A stretch of DNA of 64,000 nucleotides from Stygiolobus sp037389425 (GTDB lineage Archaea; Thermoproteota; Thermoprotei_A; Sulfolobales; Sulfolobaceae), in assembly GCF_037389425.1 (NCBI RefSeq), contig NZ_JBBHKR010000064.1, positions 62,001 to 126,000 on the forward strand, in the 5' to 3' direction. The position numbers and the translations under genes were made by a program. Under the pieces are notes generated by a model, which did not search any database, was not told the origin of the DNA, and worked only from the letters and a program-made list of their open reading frames with translations. Positions 7,273 to 17,032 of this stretch are shown here, in pieces (position 1 is the stretch's first letter; each line of letters opens with the position of its first letter).

Positions 7273-9279
7273 ATGGTCTGTAAGCCAAGTAATTATACAT
7301 TAGTGGTTGCAGAGAAAAGCAAAGCGGCTAAAAAGATAGCCGAAGCATTATCTACTAAACCTCAACTATGTAAACAGTTTTCAGTGAATTATTGGGTTTT
7401 AAATTACGATAAAAGAACTTTAGTAATTGCTCCTGCTGCTGGACACCTTTTCAATCTGTACGGGAATTCTGGGTTTCCAGTATTTCATATGGAATGGAAA
7501 CCCCTTTGGACAATAGATGATTCTGCTAGATATACTAAGAAATATTATGAGTTATTTAGATTTCTTTCGGAAAAGGCTTTAGATTTTATTAATGCTTGTG
7601 ATTATGATATTGAAGGTTCTGTAATAGGTTACATAATAATAAAGTTCTTTGGAGATGAGAGAAAAGCTAAGAGGATGAAGTTTTCAGCTCTTACTAAAGA
7701 AGATATTAGGAAAGCAATTACTCATCTAGAACCTTTAGATTATAACATGATCAATGCCGGAATAGCGAGACATAAAGTAGACTGGTTATGGGGAATAAAC
7801 GTCAGTAGGGCATTAATGAATGCTGTACGCGAGATATCTAGGAAGAGAATAGTGTTAAGTGCCGGAAGGGTACAAAGCCCCACGTTAATCCACGTGATAA
7901 ATAATACAATGGAGAGGGAAACTTACGTCCCTCTTCCGTATTATACAGTGAGCGTAGAAGCAGTAATTGGAAAAAGGAAAGTGAAGTTCACAGTTAATAA
8001 AGTGTTCGAAAGGAAAGAAGATGCCCAAAAGTTTGCAGAAAAAATAAAGAACGATAAGCTAATAGTCAGAGAAGTAGAATATGAAGAAAGAAATTTGCTT
8101 AGACCCCCACCGTTCAACCTAGGAGATCTTCAGGTAGAAGCCGGAAGAATTTTAGGTCTCTCACCTTATTATACAGAGAGATTAGCTGAAGAGTTATATT
8201 TAGACGGACTTATTAGTTACCCGAGGACTAATAGCCAAAAGATACCTCCTACTGTTAATGTTGATAAGATAGTCCAAGATATAGAGCGGAACAACTTCTC
8301 AAATTTAGTGAGGTTAGTGAAGAATATAACTAAAAGAGAGAATGGGTTTCAAGTTAGGCAAGGAGAGAAGGAAGATCCAGCACACCCAGCTATCTACCCT
8401 ACTGGAGAAAAAGCTAAGGGCTTAAAACTTAAAACGTACAAACTGTTCGAGTTGATAACGAGGAGGTTCTTAGCTAGCATATCTTCTGATGCCAAGGTTA
8501 AAGAACAAAAGGTAGACTTAATGTTTAAAGAAACGAAGTTAGACATAAGGCTAACTTTTCAGAAGGTAATTTTCAAGGGCTGGTTATTATTGTATCCTTA
8601 TCGTAACGTACCTGATGAGGAACTCCTAGATTTGAAAAAGGGAGATGTAGGGGAAATAGCAAAGGTCTCCGTTTCGATGAAAGTTACTAAACCATCGCTA
8701 AGTAGGCTTACGAAAATCGACTTATTGAAGTGGATGGAGAACAATAATCTAGGTACCGAGGCAACTAGAGGGAGAATTATAGAGACTTTATTTGACAGAA
8801 GATATCTGGTAAAAAAAGGAAGTTATCTAGTACCAACTGACCTTGGGATAACAGTGGCTGAAGTCTTAGATCAGTATTTTAAGGAATTAACAGACGTCTC
8901 TCTAACAAAGAAAATGGAAGAGAAACTTAACGCAATTATTGACGGTAAAGCTAATGAGCAAGAAGTTGTAGACGAGACCGTCAAAATCTTAGAAAGCTAC
9001 ATGAGTAAATATCAGGAGGTTAAAAAGCATATTGGAGAGAAATTAGGAGGAGTATTGGGTCTCGTAAGTTATAAGCCTTGTAAAATATGTAAACTTGAAG
9101 CTATTTCGGTAAACGGATTATGCAAGTATCATAATGAAGCGCTGAGGAAACTTAGGGAATCTCTGCTAGTATGGAAGGAAAGAAGCGGTATGGGTGAGCC
9201 GCAAATAATCAAGAAACTATTGACTTCATCTTCTACTGGAAAATACGTTAAGGAGGTAATAGAGAAGAAACTAATTTAG
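7273..9279 (+). CDS. topA: DNA topoisomerase type IA (topoisomerase III-like)
   Basis: This enzyme relaxes or decatenates DNA by single-strand passage. The protein has 668 residues: a Toprim domain at the N-terminus (LVVAEKSKAAKKIAEAL, acidic residues in NACDYDIEGSVIG near 112-124), the catalytic tyrosine at about residue 316 in ISYPRTNSQ, and a late small-ligand motif NNLGTEATRGRIIETLF. A partial C-terminal zinc knuckle CKICKLEAISVNGLCKYH is present. There is no reverse gyrase helicase domain. Its start is 2 bp after rpoK. Confidence 0.93.
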   Translation: MVCKPSNYTLVVAEKSKAAKKIAEALSTKPQLCKQFSVNYWVLNYDKRTLVIAPAAGHLFNLYGNSGFPVFHMEWKPLWTIDDSARYTKKYYELFRFLSEKALDFINACDYDIEGSVIGYIIIKFFGDERKAKRMKFSALTKEDIRKAITHLEPLDYNMINAGIARHKVDWLWGINVSRALMNAVREISRKRIVLSAGRVQSPTLIHVINNTMERETYVPLPYYTVSVEAVIGKRKVKFTVNKVFERKEDAQKFAEKIKNDKLIVREVEYEERNLLRPPPFNLGDLQVEAGRILGLSPYYTERLAEELYLDGLISYPRTNSQKIPPTVNVDKIVQDIERNNFSNLVRLVKNITKRENGFQVRQGEKEDPAHPAIYPTGEKAKGLKLKTYKLFELITRRFLASISSDAKVKEQKVDLMFKETKLDIRLTFQKVIFKGWLLLYPYRNVPDEELLDLKKGDVGEIAKVSVSMKVTKPSLSRLTKIDLLKWMENNNLGTEATRGRIIETLFDRRYLVKKGSYLVPTDLGITVAEVLDQYFKELTDVSLTKKMEEKLNAIIDGKANEQEVVDETVKILESYMSKYQEVKKHIGEKLGGVLGLVSYKPCKICKLEAISVNGLCKYHNEALRKLRESLLVWKERSGMGEPQIIKKLLTSSSTGKYVKEVIEKKLI

Positions 9280-9485
9280 GGATCTAGTGAAAGGAAATCA
9301 GTTACCTCAGGGTTTAACTCACCAATCGCTTTGGCATGACTCACATCATCTAAAAAGAGTTCTATCTAAGTGAGTTATTAAACTTAATGAGAGGATAAGA
9401 AAATTGAGTACACTCCCTTTTGTCTTATTGTCTAGTTTCCGCGTTTCCGCTAAATCTATTTATTAATTCATAGTTTATTTTTTCA
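9280..9485. other. Intergenic region with a possible transposase remnant
   Basis: There is no intact gene. On the minus strand, roughly 9280-9345 translates as DVSHAKAIGELNPEVTDFLS, which looks like a piece of a Sulfolobales transposase tail, but it has no start and the family is uncertain. The last 40 bp (about 9455-9480) are A/T-rich with ctatttattaatt and probably carry the acyl-CoA synthetase promoter. Confidence 0.3.
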
Positions 9486-11369
9486 ATGAAAGAGGTAGGT
9501 TTAAGCGATTATCTCGATATCTGGAAACAAAGTATAAGTAACCCCCAAGAGTTTTGGGATAAGATAGCTAAGGAACTGATTTGGTTTCGGCGTTACGAAA
9601 AGATTCTAGACTATAAATCACCGGATAATTACCGTTGGTTTGTAGGCGGAAAGATTAATATTACATATAATGCATTGGACAGATGGATTTCTCAAGGTAA
9701 GGGGGACAAAACAGCTATAATCTGGTTAAATGAAGAAGGAAAAGAGAAGAGATATACTTACAAAGACCTATACGAATTATCGTGCAAAATATCTTCATTT
9801 ATCACTCAGTATTCGTCGAAATCCGATACAATACTGTTATACATGCCTATGGTTGTCGAAGCAGGAGCAACAATGTTAGCCTCAGCGAGATCAGGTACAA
9901 TTCATACCGTAGTGTTCTCGGGGTTCGGTGTTAAAGCATTAGCAGAGAGAATAAAGAGCGCTAAGCCGAAAATAATTTTCACGGCTGATGTTACATACAG
10001 AAGAGGAAAAGTTATAGAGTTGAAGAGTGTCGTTGATGAAGCGATAAAGGAAAGCGGAATTAATGTAAACAAAGTCGTAGTTTTAAATAGAGAGGACAAG
10101 GCTAGTTTTAAAGAGGATAGGGATATAGACTTTAATGACGTTATTAAGCTTAATACTAGAATGGGGGTCGTAGAGACGAATTCGGAAGATCCATTGTTCA
10201 TACTCTATACCTCAGGAACTACTGGTAAGCCTAAAGGTATAGTTCACGCAATGGGGTCTTATACCGTCTGGGATTATGCTCACGTTAAATGGTTATTTGA
10301 TTTCTCTAACGAGAGGAAACTGTTAACGACTGCCGACCTAGGATGGATTAACGGTCACTCATATAGCCTTTATGGACCTTTACTTAACTACGGTACAACG
10401 ATCTGGTATGAGGGTGTCTTGGACTATCCTCACCCTGGAGTTATGTGGGAAATAATAGAGAGATATAAAGTTGAAAATGTGTGGACTGCACCTACATTAG
10501 TTAAGATGCTAATGAGGTATGGAGAAGAGCACGTGAGGAAATTCGACACCTCGAGTTTAGAAGTCTTTGTCACAGCTGGTGAGAGTCTGGGAGTTGAAGC
10601 TATGAATTGGTTGCGTAGGAACGTTAAAGCAAAAAAGATTTTTGAGGTATGGGGACAGACCGAGAATTCCGGCTACATAGCATCTCCAGGCGGTTCTTAC
10701 TTCGGCTTCCTCAAGATCAAGGATGGTAGTGTTGGTGTCCCGTTACCGTCTATAAATATTAAAATAGTTGATGATAACGGTACTGAACTACCTAGGGGGA
10801 AAGCTGGAAATATCATAGTTACCTCACCGTCCCCTGCTTTTATGATCGGTCTGTGGAATGATGAAAGGTATAAAAACTACTACGTCAGGTTCGGTTATTA
10901 TGAGACCGGAGATTACGGTTATATGGACGAAGAGGGATATTTGTATATTCTAGGCAGGAGCGACGATATACTAAAAGTCGCAGGTCATAGGCTAGGAGTG
11001 GCTGAGATCGAGAATGCAGCTTACATTAAAGAAGTTGCTGAGGTTGCAGTAGTAGGAGTTCCTGACGAGATTAGGGGAGAGGTAATTGTGATATTCGCGG
11101 TACCTAAAGAAGGAGTTAAAGACTTGTCCCAAGTAAAGCAAAAGATCATTGAAAATGTGAAAAAGAATTTCGGGGCAATAGCTGTTGTCAAGGAAGTAAT
11201 TTTCGTTAATAAATTACCGCATACGAGAACCGGCAAGATCATGAGGAGGGTTTTAAGGGCGTTAGCAACTGGAAAAGATGTAGGTGATGTTTCAACACTG
11301 GAGGACGAGACAAGCGTAGAAGAAGCTAAAAAAGCGTTAGCCGATATTAAAGTGGTGGATAGAGTTTGA
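9486..11369 (+). CDS. acs: Acetyl/acyl-CoA synthetase (AMP-forming)
   Basis: This enzyme activates a short carboxylic acid with ATP and CoA through an acyl-adenylate. The protein has 627 residues with the order expected for Acs: AMP-binding loop LYTSGTTGKPKGIVHA near residue 240, WGQTENSG near 390, hinge aspartate in YYETGDYGYMDEEG near 475, and the catalytic lysine in LPHTRTGKIMRRVLR near 580. Acetate or propionate (for example in a carbon-fixation cycle) fits the size, and the exact acid is not visible. The CoA-transferase subunit gene starts inside its stop codon (TTGA overlap), pointing to joint use in acyl-CoA metabolism. Confidence 0.9.
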   Translation: MKEVGLSDYLDIWKQSISNPQEFWDKIAKELIWFRRYEKILDYKSPDNYRWFVGGKINITYNALDRWISQGKGDKTAIIWLNEEGKEKRYTYKDLYELSCKISSFITQYSSKSDTILLYMPMVVEAGATMLASARSGTIHTVVFSGFGVKALAERIKSAKPKIIFTADVTYRRGKVIELKSVVDEAIKESGINVNKVVVLNREDKASFKEDRDIDFNDVIKLNTRMGVVETNSEDPLFILYTSGTTGKPKGIVHAMGSYTVWDYAHVKWLFDFSNERKLLTTADLGWINGHSYSLYGPLLNYGTTIWYEGVLDYPHPGVMWEIIERYKVENVWTAPTLVKMLMRYGEEHVRKFDTSSLEVFVTAGESLGVEAMNWLRRNVKAKKIFEVWGQTENSGYIASPGGSYFGFLKIKDGSVGVPLPSINIKIVDDNGTELPRGKAGNIIVTSPSPAFMIGLWNDERYKNYYVRFGYYETGDYGYMDEEGYLYILGRSDDILKVAGHRLGVAEIENAAYIKEVAEVAVVGVPDEIRGEVIVIFAVPKEGVKDLSQVKQKIIENVKKNFGAIAVVKEVIFVNKLPHTRTGKIMRRVLRALATGKDVGDVSTLEDETSVEEAKKALADIKVVDRV

Positions 11370-12121
11370 GCAAATTAATGAGTATTAAAGACGCTGTCGA
11401 CCTAGTGAAGGACGGAGATTCAATTACCATCAGCGGTATGTCATTTCATAGAAATCCTATGGCGTTTATCTATGAATTAATCAAGAGTGGTAAAAAGGGG
11501 TTATATTTTATCGACCGGGAGCCAGGTTTCGGATTAGAGGTTCTCCTCAAACACGGCGCGGTTAAAAAGATAAGGGCTGCTATGGCTACTCTCGAGTGGT
11601 TTGGGATTCCTCCGAATTTTAGGAAGATGGTAGAAAATAAAGACGTAGAGTTCATAGAAGACACATGTGGAGCTTTTATCGCCGGTATCAGGGCTGGTGC
11701 GTTCGGACTACCTTTCATGCCTGTTAAGGGGGTAATAGGTTCGGATCTCGTTAAAATACATGAAAAGTTAGAGACCTGGAAAGTTGTTAAAGATCCCTTT
11801 TCCGGTGAGGATATCCTCCTAGTTAAAGCTATAGTCCCCGATGTAGCAGTTATTCATGTCCATAAGGCAGATGAAGAGGGTAATAGTGAAATATTAGGAC
11901 CTTTATACGAGGATGAGTATAAGGCTAAGGCATCCAAAATAACAATTATAACAGCCGAGGAAATTGTTGACAAGAGTTATTTCTACGGAAAAAGACCTAC
12001 AATAAATGGTGAATATATAACAGCCGTAGTTCATGCTCCGAGGGGCGCTGAACCCACAAGTATGTTCGGGCTCTACGATGTAGATTGGAAAAGAGTCGTG
12101 GAAGAATTACAACCTATCTAA
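11366..12121 (+). CDS. CoA transferase, alpha subunit
   Basis: Subunit A of a heteromeric family I CoA transferase (glutaconate/3-oxoacid type), 251 residues. It begins with MSIKDAVDLVKDGDSITISG, the usual first strand-helix of these subunits, and carries VAVIHVHKADEEGN and the glycine-rich loop typical of the fold. TTG 11366 overlaps the stop of the acyl-CoA synthetase and has GGTGGAT about 7 nt upstream; ATG 11378 is an alternative start. The beta subunit is the next gene but on the other strand, end to end. The acyl substrate is not known. Confidence 0.85.
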   Translation: MSKLMSIKDAVDLVKDGDSITISGMSFHRNPMAFIYELIKSGKKGLYFIDREPGFGLEVLLKHGAVKKIRAAMATLEWFGIPPNFRKMVENKDVEFIEDTCGAFIAGIRAGAFGLPFMPVKGVIGSDLVKIHEKLETWKVVKDPFSGEDILLVKAIVPDVAVIHVHKADEEGNSEILGPLYEDEYKAKASKITIITAEEIVDKSYFYGKRPTINGEYITAVVHAPRGAEPTSMFGLYDVDWKRVVEELQPI

Positions 12122-12844
12122 TTATGCAAGTGCAGAGCGTAAGTTATAAGGATCCATCCTTTTTATGAATTCTCTTTCGTCGTTTCTGAGCGTAATAATT
12201 CGTAGAGTAGGTGATTCAACTACTTCAAACGCTGTATTATTTAAGATCTCTTCAACTGACGTGTTTTCATAAATAGCAGTTATGAACCAGGTTTTCTTCT
12301 CTCTGTCATATTTTAGAACCCCTAAGTTAGTAACCACTATCACCTTATTACTAGAATATTTTGCTGTACCCGTTACAAAGTCAACTTTTTCTACTAGAGA
12401 TCTTTTTGAGTGTTTTAAATTCCACAATATAGCTTTTCTAACTAGGGGGAGGATGAAGGCAGTTGCAGCCCCTCCGGTAAGCCTTACTTTTGGATTGTGG
12501 TAGTCCCCTATAACGGAGAGATTTACGTTAGTCTCTTTGTCGATTTGGACGGGTCCTAAAAACATAACATCCAGTCTCCCCTTCTGAGCTAAATCAAAAG
12601 CGTCAGCTGTTATAAATACTGGAGTGTTGGAGACCATAAAGGGATTACCAGTTGAGGGACTTATTTCTACGGACTTAGGGTTATCAGCCTCAGCAACTCC
12701 TATTATCCTTATTTTCTTGCCGTAAAGATCTCTTGCCATGAATGAGGCGATGAGACTTGGAATTGAGTTTAACCCTATGTAAACTAACTCATTATCTTCA
12801 ACTTGTTCAGCAATAGCCTTTATAGCGTAGTCTACTTGACTCAT
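12122..12844 (-). CDS. CoA transferase, beta subunit
   Basis: Subunit B of the same CoA transferase type, 240 residues. The glycine-rich motif RLTGGAATAFILPLVRKAI near residue 122 and LVEKVDFVTG near 150 belong to the beta-subunit family, and LVYIGLNSIPSLIASFMARDL forms the first nucleotide-like binding region. The catalytic glutamate seen in many family members is not obvious here. Its stop codon touches the stop of the alpha subunit gene (12119-12121 and 12122-12124) with no base between. The two partners therefore need separate promoters, unlike the usual AB operon. Confidence 0.8.
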   Translation of the reverse strand: MSQVDYAIKAIAEQVEDNELVYIGLNSIPSLIASFMARDLYGKKIRIIGVAEADNPKSVEISPSTGNPFMVSNTPVFITADAFDLAQKGRLDVMFLGPVQIDKETNVNLSVIGDYHNPKVRLTGGAATAFILPLVRKAILWNLKHSKRSLVEKVDFVTGTAKYSSNKVIVVTNLGVLKYDREKKTWFITAIYENTSVEEILNNTAFEVVESPTLRIITLRNDEREFIKRMDPYNLRSALA

Positions 12845-13099
12845 TATTAAACTATTATTATGTAGATGCTAATTAATTCACTCAACGTTAACAATTCGTA
12901 AAATTTATCAGATGGCTCAAGTTTACTGTGAAATATCCGAAAAGGTTTCCTAAAAATAATTTGATATCAAGCCTGTAGAAGGCTCGCAATGAAAGCATAA
13001 TATTTTTATTTTTAATAAGTTAAATTTGCTTTTTTTGTTTCCCTTATCTTCTTTTCACGTTTATCTTATTTATTTAAGCCTTGAATTAATTATCTCATT
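12845..13099. other. Intergenic region, no gene seen
   Basis: This A/T-rich spacer lies between divergent genes. Runs such as ttttttgtttcc (about 13030) and tatttatttaagcc (about 13067-13080) can serve as promoter elements for the gene at 13100. No reading frame, repeat or RNA was recognised. Confidence 0.4.
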
Positions 13100-14194
13100 G
13101 TGCTGGGAGAAGAGCTTTTCAAGCTCGGTGAGGCTATTCATGGTTCTAACAGAGAGAAAGAGATCCTTAGTATCCTAAAGGAAAGACTCTCAGGTAATTA
13201 TCCTACATATCGTGAATACTTGGTAAAGACTAAGGAATGGGTGATAGACGAATTCCGTTTTGTAGTTAACGGAAAAGAAGTAAAAGCCAGTTTATTACCG
13301 TATACTTGCGGATACCTGAAAGGGGAAGTAGGAAAGGATATAGCCTTTAACGTAATGCCAGAGCACCCATTTCTCGTACCTTCGATACACGAGGAGAATT
13401 TAAAAAGGAAATATTCAGCTTCAGTATTTTATGACAAGGGGAAATTAAGGAGGATTAGTGTAAAGGATGAAAAACCGGCTGTTTTCAGTTCAATACCTTT
13501 AAAGCCAGGCGATGTAGTAGATATAGAATCTAAGAGCAGACTCGTCGATACGATATCTCATAACCTAGAGTTTACTGTTCAAGAAGGTGAAAAATATATC
13601 GTTATTGGAGCTCATGTAGATCACTGGCTATCAGGATATCATGATAATATTTTCGCTGTAGAATTTCTTTCTACTATAGAATTTCCAAAGTTTAAACACG
13701 GTCTCAAAATCGTTTTCTTTTCGTCTGAAGAGGGTCCCAGATGTTGCAACGGCTCTATTCAACAACCCAAAGATGACGTGTTTACTATGATATCTCTCGA
13801 TGCTTTATACCCCGACAAAGTAGTCTTTTCGGCTACTCCTGATCTATGGGATTTATCGCGATTTTTTAACGTGAAAAGGGTGGAGATGCCCACACCTTAT
13901 TCCGATCACTTTCCTTATGTGATAGAAGGTTATCCCGCTATGGTTCTCTATAACGACGATTTAATTCCTTTTTATCATTCGGATCGAGATTTACCGATAG
14001 AGTCAGATAAAGCTTTTGCAGAGGAGTTAAGAAAATCACTGATCAGATTCCTAATCGAGTTAGATAAGATGAGAGAGGAGGAGTTAAATGAGAAGTTCTT
14101 TAAGTATGCCGAAAGCAAAGGAATAAAACTTCTAGAAAGAAAAGGCAGTATAATTCCTTACGGTCTTACTTCAAAGTTGAGGGGCGAGAGATGA
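13100..14194 (+). CDS. M28-type metallopeptidase-like protein
   Basis: A zinc-aminopeptidase-like protein of 364 residues starting at GTG 13100. The metal-binding set of family M28 can be followed: HVD in VIGAHVDHWLSG near residue 175, GYHDN near 184, the catalytic Glu pair in FFSSEEGPRC near 213, an acidic ligand in ISLDALYP near 235, and the last histidine in IPFYHSDRDL near 300. There is no signal peptide, so a cytoplasmic peptidase is likely. Its 3' end runs to the edge of a decayed TnpB end, so the last residues (about 350-364) may not be ancestral. Confidence 0.75.
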   Translation: MLGEELFKLGEAIHGSNREKEILSILKERLSGNYPTYREYLVKTKEWVIDEFRFVVNGKEVKASLLPYTCGYLKGEVGKDIAFNVMPEHPFLVPSIHEENLKRKYSASVFYDKGKLRRISVKDEKPAVFSSIPLKPGDVVDIESKSRLVDTISHNLEFTVQEGEKYIVIGAHVDHWLSGYHDNIFAVEFLSTIEFPKFKHGLKIVFFSSEEGPRCCNGSIQQPKDDVFTMISLDALYPDKVVFSATPDLWDLSRFFNVKRVEMPTPYSDHFPYVIEGYPAMVLYNDDLIPFYHSDRDLPIESDKAFAEELRKSLIRFLIELDKMREEELNEKFFKYAESKGIKLLERKGSIIPYGLTSKLRGER

Positions 14195-14345
14195 TTTCCC
14201 TTCCGCTCTAAGAAGCGTGGGTTCCTCTCATCGATTTGGAATCACATTCTTCCTTCAGTGGTCAATCGAGAGGCTCAGAAACCCCTCCCATTTAAGTTCA
14301 CCACCCTAATAACGTCACGGTCTTTCTCCTAATTGCAAGTACACT
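14195..14345 (-). mobile_element. Decayed 3' end of an IS200/IS605 TnpB (OrfB) gene
   Basis: Read on the minus strand, the segment gives pieces resembling the C-terminus of Sulfolobales TnpB: DRDVI, then RVVNLNGRG, then SLSLSID, then a proline-rich end, but these pieces are in different frames and broken by stops. The element end (GAACCCACGCTTCTTAGAGC on the minus strand) is close to the M28 gene stop. There is no intact transposase. The identification rests on remembered protein motifs, so it is moderate at best. Confidence 0.45.
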
Positions 14346-14835
14346 AAAACTAATGATAACCAATTTCTTCAATCTTTTTTCACGTCTAAGGGAAACATTC
14401 TCTTTTCGAATTATTATACCATCCCTTGTATATCAGGAAGGTGTTGTCATAACAATCCTCTTAATCTCTATAATGCATGACGGAGTGCTTTTGAGTAGTT
14501 AGTTACAAGGACTAGTAAGAGGTTGGATAGGCGATTTTTATAAAAAGAATATCTCTGATTGCTTTATCTCTCCTAGTTATTTAAGGAAATTTAGAAAAAG
14601 TAACGTTTATAAACATTTCTATATGGGGCTGTTAATCCCTTTTCGGAGATTTCCTTCTCCTAACCCTCTTCTTTACAAAACGATTATTTGGTTTAAAAAG
14701 AATTTATCTGATGGGAAAGGTAATCAAACCAAACAGACCCCCTGTAAAGTCTTACACAAACTTAAAAGGTGATAATAGCGAATTGATGAGAAAACATCGT
14801 TAACAAAATTTATCCTTAATCCCTTCTATTATCTT
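14346..14835. other. 490-bp region without a recognisable gene
   Basis: All frames are broken. The A/T-rich stretches and lack of structure fit decayed insertion DNA left of the TnpB remnant. The last 60 bp carry possible promoter sequence for the gene at 14836. Confidence 0.35.
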
Positions 14836-15348
14836 ATGCTAAGATTTATGGTAGTAAATAAGGAGCAAGTTGATCTTCTTTTCGACAAATTAAATGTCAT
14901 GATCATCAAAGAAATAATAAGAGAACCTCTAAATGTCACTCAGATTTCTGAGAGGCTAAATGAGCCGATACCGACGGTTTGGAGAAGGCTAAAGAGGCTC
15001 GAGAAGGGAGGATTAATAGAGGCAGTGAAGGTGGAGAAGGTGGGAAAGTTTAAGGTAAAATATTATCGGGCTAAAGCCTTGTACTATGCTTTGCCGAATT
15101 TTCTCCAAATCCGTCCTAGAGACATTAAGGTTAAGTTCCTTTATGAAAAATTATTAAGTTTAAGGAATAGAGCTCTCCAAGCGTATCCTAATGAAATACC
15201 AGATGACGTAGATCCTATAGATTATGCTGTATTAATGGATATCATTATGAATTATGGGATACTTTTCGATAACGAGGGTGAGCTAAAGGAGCTCGTGGAA
15301 GAAGCTAGAAATTACTTATTTTCATTTTTGAAAAGGAACGTTAAATAG
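14836..15348 (+). CDS. Winged-helix (ArsR-like) DNA-binding regulator
   Basis: A 170-residue protein with a clear winged helix at residues 10-75: helix KLNVMIIKEIIREP, then VTQISERLNEPIPTVWRRLKRLEKGGLIEAVKVEKVGK, where the second helix is the recognition helix and the following strand pair is the wing. The remaining 90 residues are helical and may dimerise or sense a signal. It lies 20 bp upstream of a membrane protein of the YhfC/CPBP type, so the two probably form an operon, perhaps a membrane signal sensor with its regulator. Confidence 0.75.
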   Translation: MLRFMVVNKEQVDLLFDKLNVMIIKEIIREPLNVTQISERLNEPIPTVWRRLKRLEKGGLIEAVKVEKVGKFKVKYYRAKALYYALPNFLQIRPRDIKVKFLYEKLLSLRNRALQAYPNEIPDDVDPIDYAVLMDIIMNYGILFDNEGELKELVEEARNYLFSFLKRNVK

Positions 15349-15368
15349 TTATTTCCTTACTTTAACCC

Positions 15369-16010
15369 ATGGACTTGTATATACTTATAGGTAGTGTTAT
15401 TTCCATTTTAGTTGGTGCTCTGCCTCTCTTTTTCGTAAAGAGGGACATACAAGCTCTCGCGGTTGCAGCAGCTGCGTATTTTACAGCTATAATCGTAAAG
15501 GTTGTAATCCAGTACTCTTTTTTAAGCTTCTTCGAAAAGCCTCAGATACCTACATACCTAGCTTATGGAGCTTTAACGGCTGCTACAGAACCTGGTTTCG
15601 CATACGTGTTCGCAAGGTTAGTTAAAGGAGACTCTCAAGTGTATGGAGTAGCCTTAGCTTTTTGGGAAAATGCAGTGTTAGAAGGGCTCCTTTTGTTACC
15701 GGACGCATTTATCCTTAATTATACAGTAGTTCTGACTACGTTACTTCAGGTTATTATCGTGAAAATTGTTGATAGAACGTCTTCACTATTATTGCACTAT
15801 GCCTGGGGTGTTACGGCTTGCTTAAGCCATAGGAAGAATAATATAAAATATATAATAGTCACTGCGCCTTTCGGTTTTGTTGACTCTATTGCCACTTATG
15901 CCGATCTTAACCACCTCAGCCTCAGGTCTATGTTTATATTATTTAGTATTCCAGATTTTACATTGTCGCTGCTCAGCTTTATTGTCGCTAGAAAATTTTT
16001 ATATAGTTAA
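15369..16010 (+). CDS. Polytopic membrane protein, YhfC-like (possible intramembrane protease)
   Basis: 213 residues with about seven membrane helices. Polar residues lie inside the membrane segments in the pattern of YhfC/CPBP-like glutamic intramembrane proteases: EPGFAYVFARL near residue 75, WENAVLEGLLLLP near 98 and LLHYAWG near 142, giving Glu, Glu and His in membrane helices. This suggests a protease or a signal-transducing relative. The winged-helix gene ends 20 bp before. The catalytic role is inferred from motif placement only. Confidence 0.6.
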   Translation: MDLYILIGSVISILVGALPLFFVKRDIQALAVAAAAYFTAIIVKVVIQYSFLSFFEKPQIPTYLAYGALTAATEPGFAYVFARLVKGDSQVYGVALAFWENAVLEGLLLLPDAFILNYTVVLTTLLQVIIVKIVDRTSSLLLHYAWGVTACLSHRKNNIKYIIVTAPFGFVDSIATYADLNHLSLRSMFILFSIPDFTLSLLSFIVARKFLYS

Positions 16011-16208
16011 AGTGAAGAGCCATATTTAAATAAACCCTCAGGATTTTCTAGCTTGAGCTGCAATATAATCTTATATCTCCCAGTAGCTTCTAGAATTAAT
16101 ATCGGATTTACGTATTAACTTAACTTGTCCTTCAGCTACTCTTTAAAGCCCCACATTAAAATCCTCTTTTCCAAACTCCTCTATCTCTAGCTACCCGTAG
16201 AGCTAAAT

Positions 16209-16361
16209 GAAAATTTTGAAATACCAGTTGCAATAGCCGATTTAGGCGTTTATGAAGGAGTTTTTCCAAGCCTTATTTTAGGTAGGGATGATTTCTTTTC
16301 AAGAACGATGATATGCTTTGACAGGGACATAAGATTAATTATTAAGGCTGATAGTCTTTAA
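16209..16361 (+). pseudogene. Fragment of a retropepsin-like protease gene
   Basis: An open stretch without a start codon translates as NFEIPVAIADLGVYEGVFPS followed by LILGRDDFFSRTMICFD, which matches the C-terminal part of small archaeal clan AA aspartic proteases (the conserved LGRD-F and ICFD). The upstream part with the catalytic DTG is absent or shifted out of frame. It lies in a 593-bp gene-poor stretch (16011-16603) in which I see nothing else apart from A/T-rich runs. Confidence 0.4.
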
Positions 16362-16603
16362 CTTAACTATATATTAGAATATTGAAAATTTTCTTAAATG
16401 TACAGAGAGCTTTTTACCCCATCTTCTTACGTGAAAATTTTTCGCCCCTCGATTATCCTTAAGTAATTTATTGGAACGGATACCGGTATTTGAACTAGTT
16501 TTATCCTCTTTAACTCCAGTGTAGTAATAATCCCGAGATGTTTAAGTAAATACTTCTGTTAAAATATTCAGAATTTATAAAATTTAAGTTTTTTATTATT
16601 GTA

Positions 16604-17021
<418 letters not shown>

Positions 17022-17032
<11 letters not shown>

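Noticed and set aside
12960..13000. CRISPR-like repeat (gctcgcaatgaaagc)
   Set aside because: Occurs once in this region with no spacing pattern; no CRISPR array was found anywhere in the window.
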